The notes below the pieces were generated by a model. The model did no database searches. It saw nothing but the letters and a program-made list of their open reading frames with translations, and had not been told where the DNA came from. Positions 19,236 to 32,399 of a DNA stretch of 64,000 nucleotides are shown here, in pieces (the stretch's first letter is position 1; each line of letters starts with the position of its first letter). Position numbers and translations under genes: made by a program. Origin of the DNA: Pomphorhynchus laevis (Eukaryota; Acanthocephala; Palaeacanthocephala; Echinorhynchida; Pomphorhynchidae); NCBI GenBank assembly GCA_012934845.2, contig WNNJ02000467.1, positions 1 to 64,000 on the forward strand, given 5' to 3'.

Positions 19236-20650
19236 ATTAATTTTAATTTAATATTTCGGACCCATTTGCGGGTAACCTTATATTGTGTGTAAAATAATAA
19301 ATCTTAAAAAATCAGAATATAATACTAGATAACCAAAAGTGGCCGAAACTTAAATTTCAACTTTTTATTTTAATGTGCAATGATAAGTTCGATGCCATAT
19401 TCATTTCTTCAGAGCGTTTAAATATCGCGATGAATATAAACATAAAATTATTGATCACAAATCTTCGTGTATTGCAATAATCCTTTTCAAGCGTAATATT
19501 TTGATATGAAAAAAGAAAAAATGATGTATTTATACAATAAAATGGAATAAACTAACGATTAAAAATCTACCGATTTTATAGTGTGCGAGTAGTGTTCTAT
19601 TTTGTAGTTTGCTTTAAAACATTAAATAAATTTATTTAACATAAATTTTTTAAATATTTAGCAAGTACTAATTTGCTCATCAGCTGGTGTAATTAAAAGT
19701 TGTTATCAATTTGTGCTTATATTGTTATTAAAGCGACTGTTTGCCAAATTTTCTAAGAAAACAATATTTGTGTTAAGCATCCATCTCAATAGTAACGCAA
19801 TTTTACAACAGTAGACTGAATTTGTTTTAACTTTAAATTGCCAAGTATTTGAATATACACCTGAATTTTTTGAACAATTGCACAATCCTTTTTACCTTTC
19901 TAAAATATTGTTTTACTATTTTCATTGTTTGATATAAGATATATAATGACTCAGTGTTAAGGTAACAGTAAAATGTCTTAACTCGCAAAGATAGAATACA
20001 TTTTTTGTTTGAAATTTCAACTTTTTATTATAATGTACAATGAGCTATTCAATTGTTCAGGGCGTTTAAATATCGCGAGGAATATAAACATACAATTATT
20101 GTTCACAAATAAGCGTATTTATGGCCAAGTCTGCATCGATGTGATGCATCCGCAATCAATCGTCCAATGTAACGAAAACCTTTATCACCTAAAAAATTAA
20201 TTTTAATTTAATATTTCGGACCCATTTGCGGGTAACCTTATATTGTGTGTAAAATAATAAATCTTAAAAAATCAGAATATAATACTAGATAACCAAAAGT
20301 GGCCGAAACTTAAATTTCAACTTTTTATTTTAATGTGCAATGATAAGTTCGATGCCATATTCATTTCTTCAGAGCGTTTAAATATCGCGATGAATATAAA
20401 CATAAAATTATTGATCACAAATTTTCGTGTATTGCAATAATCCTTTTCAAGCGTAATATTTTGATATGAAAAAAGAAAAAAATGATGTATTTATACAATA
20501 AAATGGAATAAACTAACGATGAAAAATCTACCGATTTTATAGTGTGCGAGTAGTGTTCTATTTTGTAGTTTGCTTTAAAACATTAAATAAATTTATTTAA
20601 CATAAATTTTTTAAATATTTAGCAAGTACTAATTTGCTCATTAGCTGGTA
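19147..20650 (+). repeat. direct duplication, 0.96-kb offset
   Basis: 19,147-19,690 and 20,107-20,650 are near identical, starting at AATAAGCGTANTTATGGCC. A shorter related piece lies at 20,008-20,105. The inner part (GCGTTTAAATATCGCGATGA through ATTTTATAGTGTGCGAGTAG) looks homologous to the outer ends of the PLE-2 pair at 36,345-36,530 and 40,340-40,550. That would make it a diverged PLE terminal region. 20,651-20,990 is AT-rich only. Confidence 0.7.
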
Positions 20651-20989
20651 AAAATTGAAAGTTGTACATAAATTGATGAAATTAATATCATGTTATAAGT
20701 AAATCAGATCAGATTACTGAGTCTACATATTTTATACTATACATAAATAAAAATAAAGATTAATAATAAATAATTAAAGATTTAAACAATTTATCTAATC
20801 TTTATTCTGATACAACGTCTGTTATTTATTAGTAAAATTAATATAAATGACTTTTATTTTAAATGTCATTTAAATTATAAATTATAAAAAATCTTTTAAT
20901 TTTAATTTTAAAAAATATTAAATTTTGATTTATTGATTGAGCATTATTATTATTATTTATTTATTTATTTCCCTTTTTTGCAACATCGA

Positions 20990-21402
20990 CGACTAGGGAT
21001 CGTAATGCAAGGGCAGACATTGTGTGTAACGGCCTATTCGGACATGTGACGGAGCGGTCCTTCCTGGACATTTGCATTTTTAATAGTTTTGCTCCATCGT
21101 ATGCAACGAGTCACATGTCAAATCCCTTTGTATATCACGAGGAAAGGAAGAATGGCAAATACAAAGAACGTATAAACAGAATTGAGCGGGCTCATTTTCA
21201 TCCATTTGTTATGTCAACAACGGGTGGATTGGGAAACGCGGCTAACACTGTGTTAAAAAAGGTAGCATCAATGCATGCTTTGCAAGGACCACAGAATTAC
21301 GCCGAGATAATACACACATACAGATGCCGTTTGTCGAGAATGATGGCTCGAGTAGTATCAATGTCCATGCAGGGCGTTTGTAGCCAGACGCTAGAATTGT
21401 AA
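20990..21402 (+). mobile_element. LINE 3' coding tail fragment
   Basis: 21,022-21,402 encodes GHVTERSFLDICIFNSFAPS, ERINRIERAHFHPFVMSTTG and AEIIHTYRCRLSRMMARVVS. This is the C-terminal segment of LINE-A-type proteins (compare TFLDVVVFNHLAQSYS in LINE-A). The upstream RT is absent, so this is a truncated copy. 21,506-21,529 repeats the bases that flank PLE-1 at 236-259. Confidence 0.65.
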
Positions 21403-21554
21403 AACATGACAAATCATAAATGTATTATTATATTTAAAAAAAATAAATTATAAAAAAAAATTTATTTCCCTTTTTTATTTTATTTTTATTATATAATTAT
21501 ATTAAATACGTAGACTCAGTTAGCTGATTTGATTTATGTTATTAATTTATAAAT

Positions 21555-21815
21555 TGATAGATGTGTTTGAATCAAATAGAATCATGATGTGCTAAGATAA
21601 TTTGGGCAACTACGATTTCTAACTGACTCGTTTATTTTTGAATTAGTATTTTTTTAAAGATCATTTAGTTATGATAATTTACACTTTATTTTGTAATTTA
21701 TTATTAAATATCAATTTCTAATTTACAAATTTATATATAATACGAAGAATGTAAAATAATATTCAGAATAATAGTTTATTTTTAACTTTGTATCATTGTA
21801 TATCAATGAAATTAT
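21555..21815. repeat. dispersed repeat shared with 61,935-62,188
   Basis: About 250 bp of AT-rich sequence, same strand and roughly 85% alike by eye. A long identical run is centred on ATACGAAGAATGTAAAATAA. It may be the 3' UTR of a LINE. 21,816-22,690 shows no gene; TTAATAAAGAGCACAGAGGAA near 21,825 also occurs at 16,102. Confidence 0.7.
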
Positions 21816-22799
21816 TTTGAATTTAATAAAGAGCACAGAGGAATTTTTTAAAATTTTATTTATAAGATAATTGTCATTCCAAATTTTCAGTAACGAATTG
21901 TTACTGAAAGAAGATTATAGCAGAACTGTTACCATCATATTAAAAATGGTAACATTCTTTAAAATCTGGTAATTGGTAATCAGGAAAGTTTTTTAGTAAT
22001 ATACATTGATTAATGAGCATTGACGCTGTTTACAAGTTCATGAGAAAGTGGATTAAATCTGGCTAATAAATTGCTTTCAACTAAAAAGTTACTGGATTAC
22101 GATTTATTTAATTGTGGACCAAATGATGAAATCATTTTGCTTATACCGTATTGAGTTACGTGCAATTCTTATGAATAGGTGTTAGTATGTAGCACTTTAT
22201 AATCATCAGGGCAAGGAATAGTAACAAATCGCACAGTATCACCTCAAACAGCGAAATATAAACTTTTTAGGATTTGAAAATTAATAAGATATGCAACCTT
22301 CTTCAGCATTCGAAAAGCTATGCGCTAGTTGTTGTCTTGCATAATCTTTGATTTATTAAAAAATTAATTTTTAGAGGATTTCGTTGTTCTCGATGCGATG
22401 TATTTTGCGCAATTTCTTTGTCTATCGCTACTCTCTTTTGCTTTTTGTATAAAATGATTGCGTATCGCCCCATTGTATGTATGCCGTAGTATATCTCTTA
22501 ATAGTTGAGTAACGTACTCTATATGTGCCTACTTCCTGACCTTACATTCGGGTTCAAAGCAAGTGGTCGTACAACCTTTTAAATATTCTAATTATGCGGT
22601 CAATTTTTAATTAGTAATTATTTTAACTTCATTATTTTATAATATATTAGCAAAGCGTTCGATTCATCTGTTTCCACGATGGTTTTTGAAATTCTATCAA
22701 TTACTGATATAATGCCAAGTGGTAGACGTTGCAGATAGCAACGTCTAGCACAACATTCAGATAATACATGATATGTCTTATCTGATAGATGCAAAGATG

Positions 22800-22866
22800 C
22801 ACGAGTCGAGTAAAATATCTGGGGTTCACCGTAACGGTGAACCCCAGATATTTTACTCGACTCGTG
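22800..22866. repeat. 67-bp perfect palindrome inside the Jockey-like LINE
   Basis: Two 33-base arms around a single A, with CACCGT/ACGGTG at the centre. It lies at the 3' end of the RT reading frame and looks like a snap-back inverted duplication. Confidence 0.9.
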
Positions 22867-23505
22867 AAGATGGGGAGTGATTGATGCTGCAAAATGGAGG
22901 AGAGTGCAGAGAGTGCTAGTCTCTTAAGTTTCTTTTTGGTGGCAGGAACGCCATTAAAGACAACCACCTGTGATTTAGAGGAGTTTAAAATAAGATTGGA
23001 TGGGGGCAACTGATCTTTTAATCTTAAAAAGAAACGGCTGATGTCAGAGATTACATCTTTGCACCTGCGTCCAGAGAACAAGGCTGTAGTATCATCAGCA
23101 TATACCACTAGATGTTGATCACGTTTAAAATTCTTGAATATAACAATGGATGCAGCAAGATATAAGATAGGAGAAAGTGGGGATCCTTGAGGTACACCCG
23201 TAATAGGGTAGAACTGACGCGCATCAGGGTCGTCTTCATAGTAGAACCGCTTGGTGTACAACAATATCTCCACCCTGTTAACAATTCTCGCAGGCAACCC
23301 GAGGGACCTGAGAGAGGAGATAACGAAGGGAATTAAGATCCGGTCAAATGCAGCTGAAAAATCAAGAAAAACAGCCACAGCAAGCTGATGATTATTATCC
23401 TGACAAAACTGATGCACTTCACCAATTGCTGAATGGACCAAGCGCCCTTTGACAAACCCATGAAAACTCGGTGGGATCAAATTACGAGAAATTATGAGGG
23501 ATCAA

Positions 23506-23575
23506 AACTCCCTCATATCCATCTACGAGAAAGCGCAAGCGCTTTCTCGTAGATGGATATGAGGGAGTTTTGAAT
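23506..23575. repeat. 70-bp perfect palindrome inside the Jockey-like LINE
   Basis: Two 34-base arms around AA, with GAAAGCGC/GCGCTTTC at the centre. The arm encodes part of the RT start (YEKAL) and then repeats it inverted, so sequence between motifs 0 and A is lost or displaced. Confidence 0.9.
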
Positions 23576-26409
23576 CGAGATGGGCCGCAGATCTTTAGGA
23601 CAAGTGATTAATCTCTTTTTAGGTAAAAAAACTCGACCGCTGATGTTGATGTCCGCTATGTGAGACGGGGAGGCTAATAGCATTGTGATGGCGATCTCTT
23701 TTCTCTGACTGTATGTCAAAAGCTGACAGACACGAGTGGTGAGTGGCGCGTGGGATTTGGAGGTGCCCGGGAGTGGTCCCCAGGAGTTAAGGATATCTGT
23801 AACAGATAAGTCCCTACTCCTGAAGTCACACCAAGGCGGGATTGGTTGGGGAGATTGAGTGCCTCCATAATTATGCAAGGAAAGTGACTCCTCTAAAACT
23901 TTGTCAAGACCTATGCTGCCAATCCAAACCAAGACTCTATCCTTCCAGCAAACAAACTTCTCCTTCTTGAATATCTTCCAGAAGGAAGCCTGAGAAGGGT
24001 TTAGGCGAGCAATGCTTGCCCAATCCCTGCTCAGCTGGAGCCTATATCTAGAGCTCCAATATTCATTCGAGAGGATATGTCTGGCGGAAACAGAGAGATT
24101 GGGAAGGTGTAACATTTTAGCTAGGACCTTGAGCTTTGTTGGAGTAGGAATGTATATTCGACCTTTATAGGTAGTCGAAAGGATCGCGGTAGCTTGCGAT
24201 GAGAGGTAGGAATTAAATTCAGTCAAACTCTCAATTCCAATTCTGGGGAAGAGTTGGATAGCTGCCTGAAAGAAGGCCACTCTAATAGGGTCAAAGTAAA
24301 ACCTTCTTCTAAGCAACGTATCGTCCTCTAGCCGTCAGCGAATTAAGTCATGAGAGTTGGTCTGTTGTTGACGCGACTGCTCGGTGCAAATGGGTTTTAA
24401 CAACCACATCTTATGTAGCAGTAATATGTCGAGGAGAGAATTTGTTGTAGAGCAATGAAAGGTTGGGGAAGGTGGTTTATGAATAAGATAGTCGATCCTT
24501 GCTCTTCGGAGTGCTGCATTAATCCAACGACCAGTTCTGTCGTTGAAGTCACCAAGTAACATGTCTTAAACGCTCCCGAATATTTGATCCAGGAGGTCAC
24601 GCTTCTTGTAAATTTCTCCTGGCCGAATATAGACATTGGCTATGCTTATACGCTTACCGTTTTTACAAAGTGATATAGCTAAACAAGATAGGGCTGGACA
24701 AGAGTAGTTTAATAGGAGGGATGATCTTAATGAGCTTTTTACTAGGGTTAAAAGACCTTGAGATGAAGAGGAGTGAGGGGGGGTTATGTAAGGAGTAAAG
24801 TGGGTGTATATGTGCTTAGGGATAAATCGAGTAATATCCTGGGGGAGACGGATAGCCCGCGTCTCCTGAAGGACTATAACATCTGCATCTCTACCAGATA
24901 GATGGCTAAGGGCGGAAGCACCTCCTGAATTCCACTGAAGGATATTCAGTGAAAAAGGCCCTTGATTACTTCCCATTGCGTAAGTGTTACCGAAGTGGGA
25001 CGCCCTCCACCTAGTCGCAACTAGAGGCGGAAAGGTCGCCTTTACCGCTTCCCGTCACGACAAATGGAGTCGCTTGCCCACGGGCGATATCTTCATTTCC
25101 CTCGTTAGCCATAGCCCAGATCGAATCCTTCCGAGCAAGCTTCAGAGCGGCTATGCTCAGCGCTGACCCGTTTCGTTTCTTAGATTTTGGTGGCTTCTTA
25201 ATATTGTTAGTCTTCCCATAAGGAGGAGAACGGAAGGATTCCGCTAATTGACCCACCAATTTTTGGACCAATTTTTCAAGTTGAATCATTGATGCCTGAT
25301 GCTGCATTTCAATAAGTTTAAGAATTTCCGTATCTGGCATTCCTGTCGTCTATCTTGTTAGACGAGACAGCTTCCACGAAGCTAGTCGGTTTTTCTGTCA
25401 CACCCCTGTGTCTCTTTTGGTACGCCTTGAAGATTTTACACTTTTTTGACCAAGCGGGGTGCTCACCACCGGCAGTTTGCGCAAAATGGCTTACTTTCGC
25501 CATTTATATGGCGAAAGTAAGATGTATAGCAGTTGTACCACACACGCCGCACTTATGTGGTAAAGAACATCCAGCGGATTAATGCCCCCCCACTGATGAC
25601 AATTGTTGCAGTGAGGGTACGTTAGTGAGTCGGTTTCGATTATTGAAAATCTCAAATTATACCCCATAAAAGGATTGCATGTCGAAATCGATAGTTTTAG
25701 AGCTTCATCAACCGGGGCATTGCAGAACGCCACGGGAATGGGGAAGCCTTTAATCCCTTTTATAAAGCGCACGTTAGAGATTTTGTAATCAGTTTCTAGG
25801 GCTGATATATCTTCTTCTGAAATGTATGTGGGCATGTTATTTATCTTTATTGTTGCCAGGATTGGTTTGGAAGCAATTATACCTTGTTCCGAATGCTCTT
25901 TTTTGAAGTAGTCGACGTACGACATTGCCAGGTCAGGAGTGCAGAATGAGATTTTAATCTCAGATTCATAAAAACATTGAACATGTTCTGCCTTTTCAGA
26001 GGCACCAAAAGTTTGATAATCACGAGGTTGGATAATTTTGGTATTGGGGGGATTTCACCCTCCGGAATATATTCAAGAGAAGCTAAATCTCCACTTACCT
26101 CGTTTATTGCATTGGCAGGAAAATTAGTTTTCATTGAGTTCTTTGAACACTCCGACATGCTAAATTTACTCATTTTTTGTGTATACAGTTTAAATTGTCA
26201 AACGTGACTGTCACTTACAAGTCCTCTAAAATGACAATCTTTGAATTATGTAAAACGAAAAGTAAATTCTTTTAAACTCTTTTAATCTCGTTGAATTTCT
26301 ACGCGAAGAAATGAAAGTTATAGATTTACTTGATAATTCTTGTAATTGAGAGTTGTTGCCACTTTCTTGTTCGATTGTTTATTATCAAGGCGTATTATTC
26401 AATAAATAA

Positions 26410-26568
26410 TGCCCCATTTGGAGGCGTGTGCATTGCAAACTCTATGTACGGAGTTCAAATTTCGAGCATGCTTTTTCTATTGACTTCTCTGTAAGCACAC
26501 GTCAAAGCCACAAGATCGCGTTGTCGAAAGATGTAGGGGCACCCGATGATGAAGCGGTTCGCTCTTAA
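26410..26568 (+). repeat. SINE-like dispersed repeat, copy 1
   Basis: Shares most of its length with 34,228-34,400, including CTTCTCTGTAAGCACACG and GGGCACCCGATGATGAAGCG. GGAGTTCAAATTT near 26,450 is B-box-like, but no convincing A box is seen. Short, GC-richer than its surroundings and dispersed, so SINE-like. Confidence 0.6.
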
Positions 26569-26826
26569 TTATTCAATTAAAAATTATACTAAAACTCAGC
26601 TATACGATATTGTTGTAAATATTTGTTTTTGGTACATTTTCTGGTTCGATGATATATTATATTGATATATAATATTAATGATTATTTGATAAAACAAAGA
26701 TATAAACTCAGCTATTAAATATCAATCAATATTCAGATATATCTGAATACTAATTAATTGTTTATTGAAAATAATATTCATATTTATTTTACTAAATATT
26801 TGCTGCAAATATTTCTTTCAATTTAG

Positions 26827-26898
26827 GGATCTATCTTACAATCGCATTGACCATATTCCTCGTGGTTTCTTAAGCAGCAAACACACAATTTCACATGT
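26827..26898 (+). CDS. LRR exon, 72 nt
   Basis: ATTTAG precedes and GTAAGT follows. It encodes one textbook LRR (DLSYNRIDHIPRGFLSSKH) in the common phase. The nearest clean exon upstream is 10.8 kb away, with a Jockey-like LINE and a SINE-like repeat between them; if one gene, this intron is TE-swollen. Confidence 0.8.
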
Positions 26899-27071
26899 GT
26901 AAGTCAAGTTTCTTAATCACTTTGTGTCCCCGTTGTTTTATTAAAGTTGAATATATTTTCATAGTTTGTCCACAAAAGTTTATAACTAAAGCAGATTCGT
27001 CAATTTTGAATTCATTTTATATTTTCAATTATTACTAAATAGGGGCACCTAAATTTAGTTGCCCTGATAAC

Positions 27072-29024
27072 TAGGGCAACTAAAAGTCAATAAAGTCGAT
27101 TTTTTTTCAGTAATCAGGATTACTGTGATTCGCATAAATGTCACATATGTATCAAATTAATTATTATAGTTAAGAAGTTATTAGGTCAATTTTTTGTCAA
27201 TTTTTTATAGTAGGTCAATTTTTCTTGTTAGGTTAATTTTTTATTATTTGCAATGTATAATCAATTAATTAAGTTGACCTAATTAATTAAGTTGACTCGT
27301 GATCCAATTTCAATATTTGACTTTATTATTAATTACTAATTATGCCGGCAATGTTGACTAATCAGATTACAGAGATAATCTATAAATAGGGATACAAATC
27401 AAACGCTGATATCAACTGTGGTAACGAAAAATAATATAAAAAGATAAACAGGCCAAGAAATCCTCAATCGAATATTTAAAAAATTATTCGAATAGTACAG
27501 GAATCAGAATTCATATGTACACCGGATAACGACCTTTATTGTCAATTGTGCTGTCAATTGCACCAGTGTTCGCTTCGACAAGAGATATTTTGTCGATAGT
27601 CACAGAAACATCTTGAAGCACCAACATCATTTGACGACGGCTATCTCTGGATCAAAACGAACGTTTATAAATTTGGAGCGAACGGATTTGGCAAAGAAAA
27701 TTGTACACAGCTTTCTGTCTGCGAATATACCGTTGCACAAATTAAGAAATCCACACTTGCGATCACTTTTCAAGATTTAGGAGTTCAGCTACTATGCGAG
27801 GATACCTGCCCAAATTTAGTCGCTCTCGAAGCTGAAGAAAATTTTAATTTTATAAAGAGCTTGTTGCAGCGGAAGCAAGTTTTTATGATTGTGGATGAAA
27901 CTACAATCCGTATGAAACATTTTGTAAATATTATGATGGGCAGCATATAATCTCCGACTAAATCCTAGTGATAATATTATCTCCGACTAAATCTTCGCGG
28001 TGATAGAAGGTCATGTCAACTCACAGGCAATTGTTCAAACGGTCGACGACCTGATTAGAAAGATGGATATGAGAAGAGATCAATTCAATCTTTTTCTTTC
28101 GGACCCAGCTAGTTACATGGTATCTGCCGGAAGCACTTTGAAGGATCTCTATCCACAGCTTTTTCACATTACTTGCTTTAACCACATGCTACACAATTGT
28201 GCTCTACGTATTAGGGCACATTTCCAAAATGTAGATAACTTGATTGGATGCGTAAAAAATTTAACGGTCAAATCGATGGAACGCCATTCACTGTTCGCGG
28301 ACATAGGATCTTTACCGGATACAGTAGTTACTCGATAGGGGAGTTGGCTTAATTATGCTTTCTATTATGCCAAAAACCTACCAGAAATTAAAACCATTGT
28401 AAATGACTTAAAAGATGGCGGGATAATTGTGAAAAGAGCAAAGGAATCTGTACAAGCAAACAGCTTGATAGCAGATCTGATGAATATATACTCGAGTTAC
28501 CATGAATTACCAATTGTGATAACATAATTCGAAAGTCTTGCGCTTACACTAGTCGATGCACACAACCGCATTAAAGGTTTTCAATTCGGAGATGATCCTT
28601 GTAACATAAAACAATATCTACAGGATCGCTTATCAAGACATAAGGTCGGAGATATTTTAAATTTCAAGAATTCCCAAGTATCGCCGGCCACGTACGCCAT
28701 GCTTTGTCAAACCTTGCCAACAACGGTACCAGTCGAACGATCATTTTCAATGTTAAAAACGATATTGGAGAAATATCGCAACTTTCTACCTGAAAAGGTA
28801 CATAACTACATGATTGTGTATTATAATAACTCTAACTCAAAAGTATCTCTTGTTTTACCGTTCTTATTTAGTGTTGTAACCACTATTTTAAACAATATTT
28901 TATATCAAATAATTGTAATATATGAATTTTTAAGAATATTTTGTTAGGTCAATTTTTTAGATCAATTATTTGACTTTGATAGGTCAATTTTTTAAGTTTT
29001 AAAGTCAATTGTTTAGTTGCCCTA
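27072..29024 (+). mobile_element. hAT DNA transposon, decayed
   Basis: Ends are inverted: TAGGGCAACTAAA at 27,072 and its complement ending at 29,024. The 8 bp outside each end (CTGATAAC and ATGATTAC) match at 6 of 8, consistent with a hAT 8-bp target duplication. 28,000-28,338 encodes a hAT core segment (FLSDPASYMVSAGSTLKDLY, HITCFNHMLHNCALRI). 28,699-28,947 gives TTVPVERSFSMLKTILEKYR, the C-terminal dimerisation motif. Upstream frames near 27,510-27,640 suggest a zinc-finger head. GGTCAATTTTTT repeats lie just inside both ends (27,183-27,245 and 28,948-28,995), likely transposase binding sites. Stops break the frame. 29,025-29,700 has no recognisable content. Confidence 0.85.
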
Positions 29025-29699
29025 ATGATTACCTATTAGTTTAAACAATTGAATAATTCCATATGCGTATTATAATTTTTGTTAGCAATTTTGGTTGAAA
29101 TCCAAACTTCATTTGCAATGTGTTATTTATATCATAATTGTATTGGCAATCGCTTATTTCTGTTAATATGCTATTTTTTATCTTAAAATATAACTGAATT
29201 ATGTCAATTAAAAATGATTTGTCTTTTTCAAATTACGCTAAATTAATCTTATTACATTTTCATTTAAAAAATTTTACAAAGGTGTAGCTTTTGATTAAAA
29301 AATATATAACTGATTTTGAAATAGGCACTTTTATAAATATAAAAATAGTGAGTTTTAAAAAAGTTTGAGATATAAATAACATACAATCAAATAACTGAGT
29401 TTAAATCTAATCACTGGTTTAAACTTGCTTGATTCTAACTACATACAATCAATATATACAGAAGAAAATTAATAAGTGATCAAGTTAATTACAACAAAAT
29501 ACACAGATTTATTTTACAATAAACCGGTCAACAGGCACATGCACAGTATGCCATTTACGGTTTCGTCTTACTGCTTCACGACTGCTGTTTAAACACGGCA
29601 AACACCGTAGCTGTGCCAGATCCAGCATACCACCACTTTTAATTTGCGATGAACATGATACATCAGCGGCTTACGTGGAAAACGACACTAACTAGGCCG

Positions 29700-32390
29700 A
29701 TATCGACTCAATTGGCTTAATCCATTTGTCATTCGCCGATCGTTTAAACGCCCTTTTAGAGCGTCACTGCCCCGTGATCCTACGTATCCCGCTGGGTTCT
29801 CGAGCTTCAGTCGCGCAGACACTCGAAACGGCTCTTAAGCATGTGAATACCGATCTCACATCTGAGTCAAACTGGGTAGCCCTCTTTTACTTTGCAAATG
29901 CTTGCCTTAGTGTGAGCAGCAAGGGATCAAGGGAGGATGACGGTACGAGCCTGACTGCAAAGATCAATTAAGCTACACAGTTATTCTCTGTCATTAAGCC
30001 ATTACTGAGAAACGAACAACATAAACGGAAGACTAGGACTAACAATGTCTCGAGTATCGTTAGAACATCTTCAAGATCCATCGAAGAGGTGGCGAAGATT
30101 ATAACAAGGAAGGTCGAAGATGGGGACATCAGATGGGCTATTAGATTATATGCTATGATCCCAGAAGCGATCATAGCAATTCCAGATGACGTTAGCGCGG
30201 CGATTCACTCATTTCCTACGCTGATTGTATTCGTTCACTACGCCGATTGTAGTGAACGGCGGGAGGTTTTGACGGAATTCGCCTACGTCACCTTCAAGAC
30301 CTAGTCGGCACAGGAGACACTTGGAGAGACACAGGACTGATCAAACAGTTGACAAATTTCATCAATATCGTCCTCAAAAGAAATGTACCAAAAACAGTTC
30401 AGCCGTATTTAAAATACTGAGTTCCAACAAGAAAGATGGATGGTTTTGTCATATCGCAATTGGCAATACACTCCGTCAGTTTGTAGCAACGACTGCCTCG
30501 TTACTGATTCGCAATGAAGCTTCCACATTTCTGAAGCCTTATCAGATCAGCGTAGGAGTAAAATCAGGTTGTGAAGCGGCAGTGCACGCCACACGCTCGT
30601 TCTTCTCTGAGGACATGACGTGTGAAGAAGGCCAAATAAAGATTGATTTTACTAATGCCTTCAACAATGTTAGTCGTACAACTGTGCTGACAGAAACGAC
30701 ACATCACTTTCCCGCGTTATCCTGCTTTGTTCATTGTTGCTACCCCGGCGTAAGTCTCCAGCAATACGGCGATCAAACGATCGAATCAAGAGAAGGAGTT
30801 CAACAAGGCGATCCTATCGACCCTCTATTATTCTGCCTAGCCATCAATCCACTGCTCAAAAGACTCACTTCCAGTTTTAATGTGTGGTAACTCGACCACA
30901 GCGTTATCGGAGACCGCACGGAAGACATGCAACGATATCGAACTACTAACCCAGCTCGGCCCTGAATTTGGGTTATATCTAAACGAAACGAAATGCGAAT
31001 TCGTTCCACACTCACCAATCGTTCTTTTAAGAATTCGCACAATTCTCCCTGGTATAGAGCACGTTGAGCTGGCTGATGCCACTCTACTGGGTGTCCGCCC
31101 TAGCCAGCTCAGAAGTCGCTGATAAGGTACTACTTGACAATATATCGAATCTGAAATTGATGGGTGTCGTTCGGCTGGACTCAACACACACCTTGCATTT
31201 TTCCTCCTCCAGAATTTTTTCAGCGCCCCAAAACTGATGTATACACTCAGATCCACGTCATGCTACTAGAGCATTGTTCTCCAGGATTATGATGCTGCTC
31301 TGAGTGACAAACCTGAGAAAGTATTTAACTTGAAATTATCATCATCTAGTTGGCAACAAGCCACCTTACCGATAACTCACGGGGGTCTAGGCATTTCAAG
31401 CTCAACACTCACTGCCACAACAGCTTACTTATCTTCTTAGCTGACATCGCTAGCGGTCGTCCTTGATCTTCTCCCTACAGAACTTCAACACTCATTGCTG
31501 TTCGAAACGAAAGATTTTCACGACAACCTTGAACATTGGCACTTAATTAGTAAAAGGCAGTGCTCTGGCTTCTGGCGAGAACAACCAAATAATCGGTTCT
31601 ATCCAATTAAGCCACAAACGCTGAGCATTTGCCTACTTTGGTAACTACGTTAAAAGAATGGAGCACCGCTCTATTCGAGGTGAGTGCGCTCTAGCTCGCG
31701 GAAAATGCTACCGATGCAATTACCACAGCCTGGCTAATCAGCGTTAATACTGGAGTATTCATACAGGCAGTTCTAATGTCCACGACTGGAACTTTGCTCA
31801 CAGACGAAGTCTTAAGAGTGGCAATCACCTTACTATTAGGAGCGCCAATATGTCAACCCCACACGTTCTGTTGCCGTGTAGTCGTTGACAGGCTAGGAAC
31901 GCATGGCTTGAATTTTTCACGTTCCGCTGGCCGTTTTGCCCGTCATTCAATGAGCATAGTTCAAGATGCGCTAAGAAAGCTCACGAACCGAGCCGCCTTG
32001 AACCACCAGGTTTAATTCGCTCAGACGGAAAACGACTGGATGGCGGCACGGCGATCCCGTGCGAACGTGGGCGTGATGCATGCCGGGACGTGACATGTGT
32101 ATATCCACTGTCTCTAAGTCATTTATCTACGTCGTTGCCAGGAAAAAAGAACAAAAATTACGAGGCCATCACTTCCAGTGGCATGGATTTCATACCGATA
32201 GGAATTTAAACTCTCGGCGCTTGGGTAGAGGGGCTACCGTTTTTTTTGAAGAGCTTGGTAAGCGTCTCCGCCATCACTGCGACGAGCCTCGCGCAAAGAC
32301 GTTTTTACTCTAGAGGATCAGCCTGGCCGTGCAAACCGGCAACGCAGTTTCTATGCTGTTGACGACGGAGAGAGACTGATCACTTGTAAC
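29700..32390 (+). mobile_element. LINE-C: RT element with C-terminal nuclease-like region, decayed
   Basis: 29,726-29,971 is an amino part. 30,321-30,890 holds FKILSSNKKDGWFCHIAIGN, SVGVKSGCEAAVHATRSFF, IKIDFTNAFNNVSRT (motif A) and IESREGVQQGDPIDPLLFCL (motif B). The catalytic YXDD segment is not intact after FNVW. 31,100-32,000 carries the thumb and a Cys/His stretch (GAPICQPHTFCCRVVVDRLG, GRFARH). 32,010-32,320 in several frames gives RSDGKRLDGG, RDVTCVYPLS, KEQKLRGHHFQWHGF and RAKTFLL. That matches a RPD...DVT nuclease-like tail seen in related LINEs. It belongs to the LINE-A superfamily but a different lineage. Frames are broken repeatedly. Confidence 0.75.
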
Positions 32391-32399
32391 TGTTATTTT

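Larger units (their letters stand above)
22690..26215 (-). mobile_element. Jockey-like LINE with ORF1, endonuclease and RT (decayed)
   Basis: Read on the - strand. 26,173-25,491 is ORF1, with Gag-like residues and a zinc knuckle region (CNNCHQWG, then CAGEHPAWSKKCKIF in a neighbouring frame). 25,340-25,011 is its basic end. 24,976-24,566 is the start of an APE endonuclease (LNILQWNSGGAS, VIVLQETRAI), continued at 24,562 with LLGDFNDRTGRW. 24,316-23,513 is the linker and RT start (RPISIQNSLISIYEK). 23,480-22,701 holds HGFVKGR, VFLDFSAAFDR (motif A), GVPQGSPLSPILYL (motif B) and VVYADDTTALFSG (catalytic YADD). The RT end is missing. Two long perfect palindromes interrupt the coding order. Confidence 0.85.
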
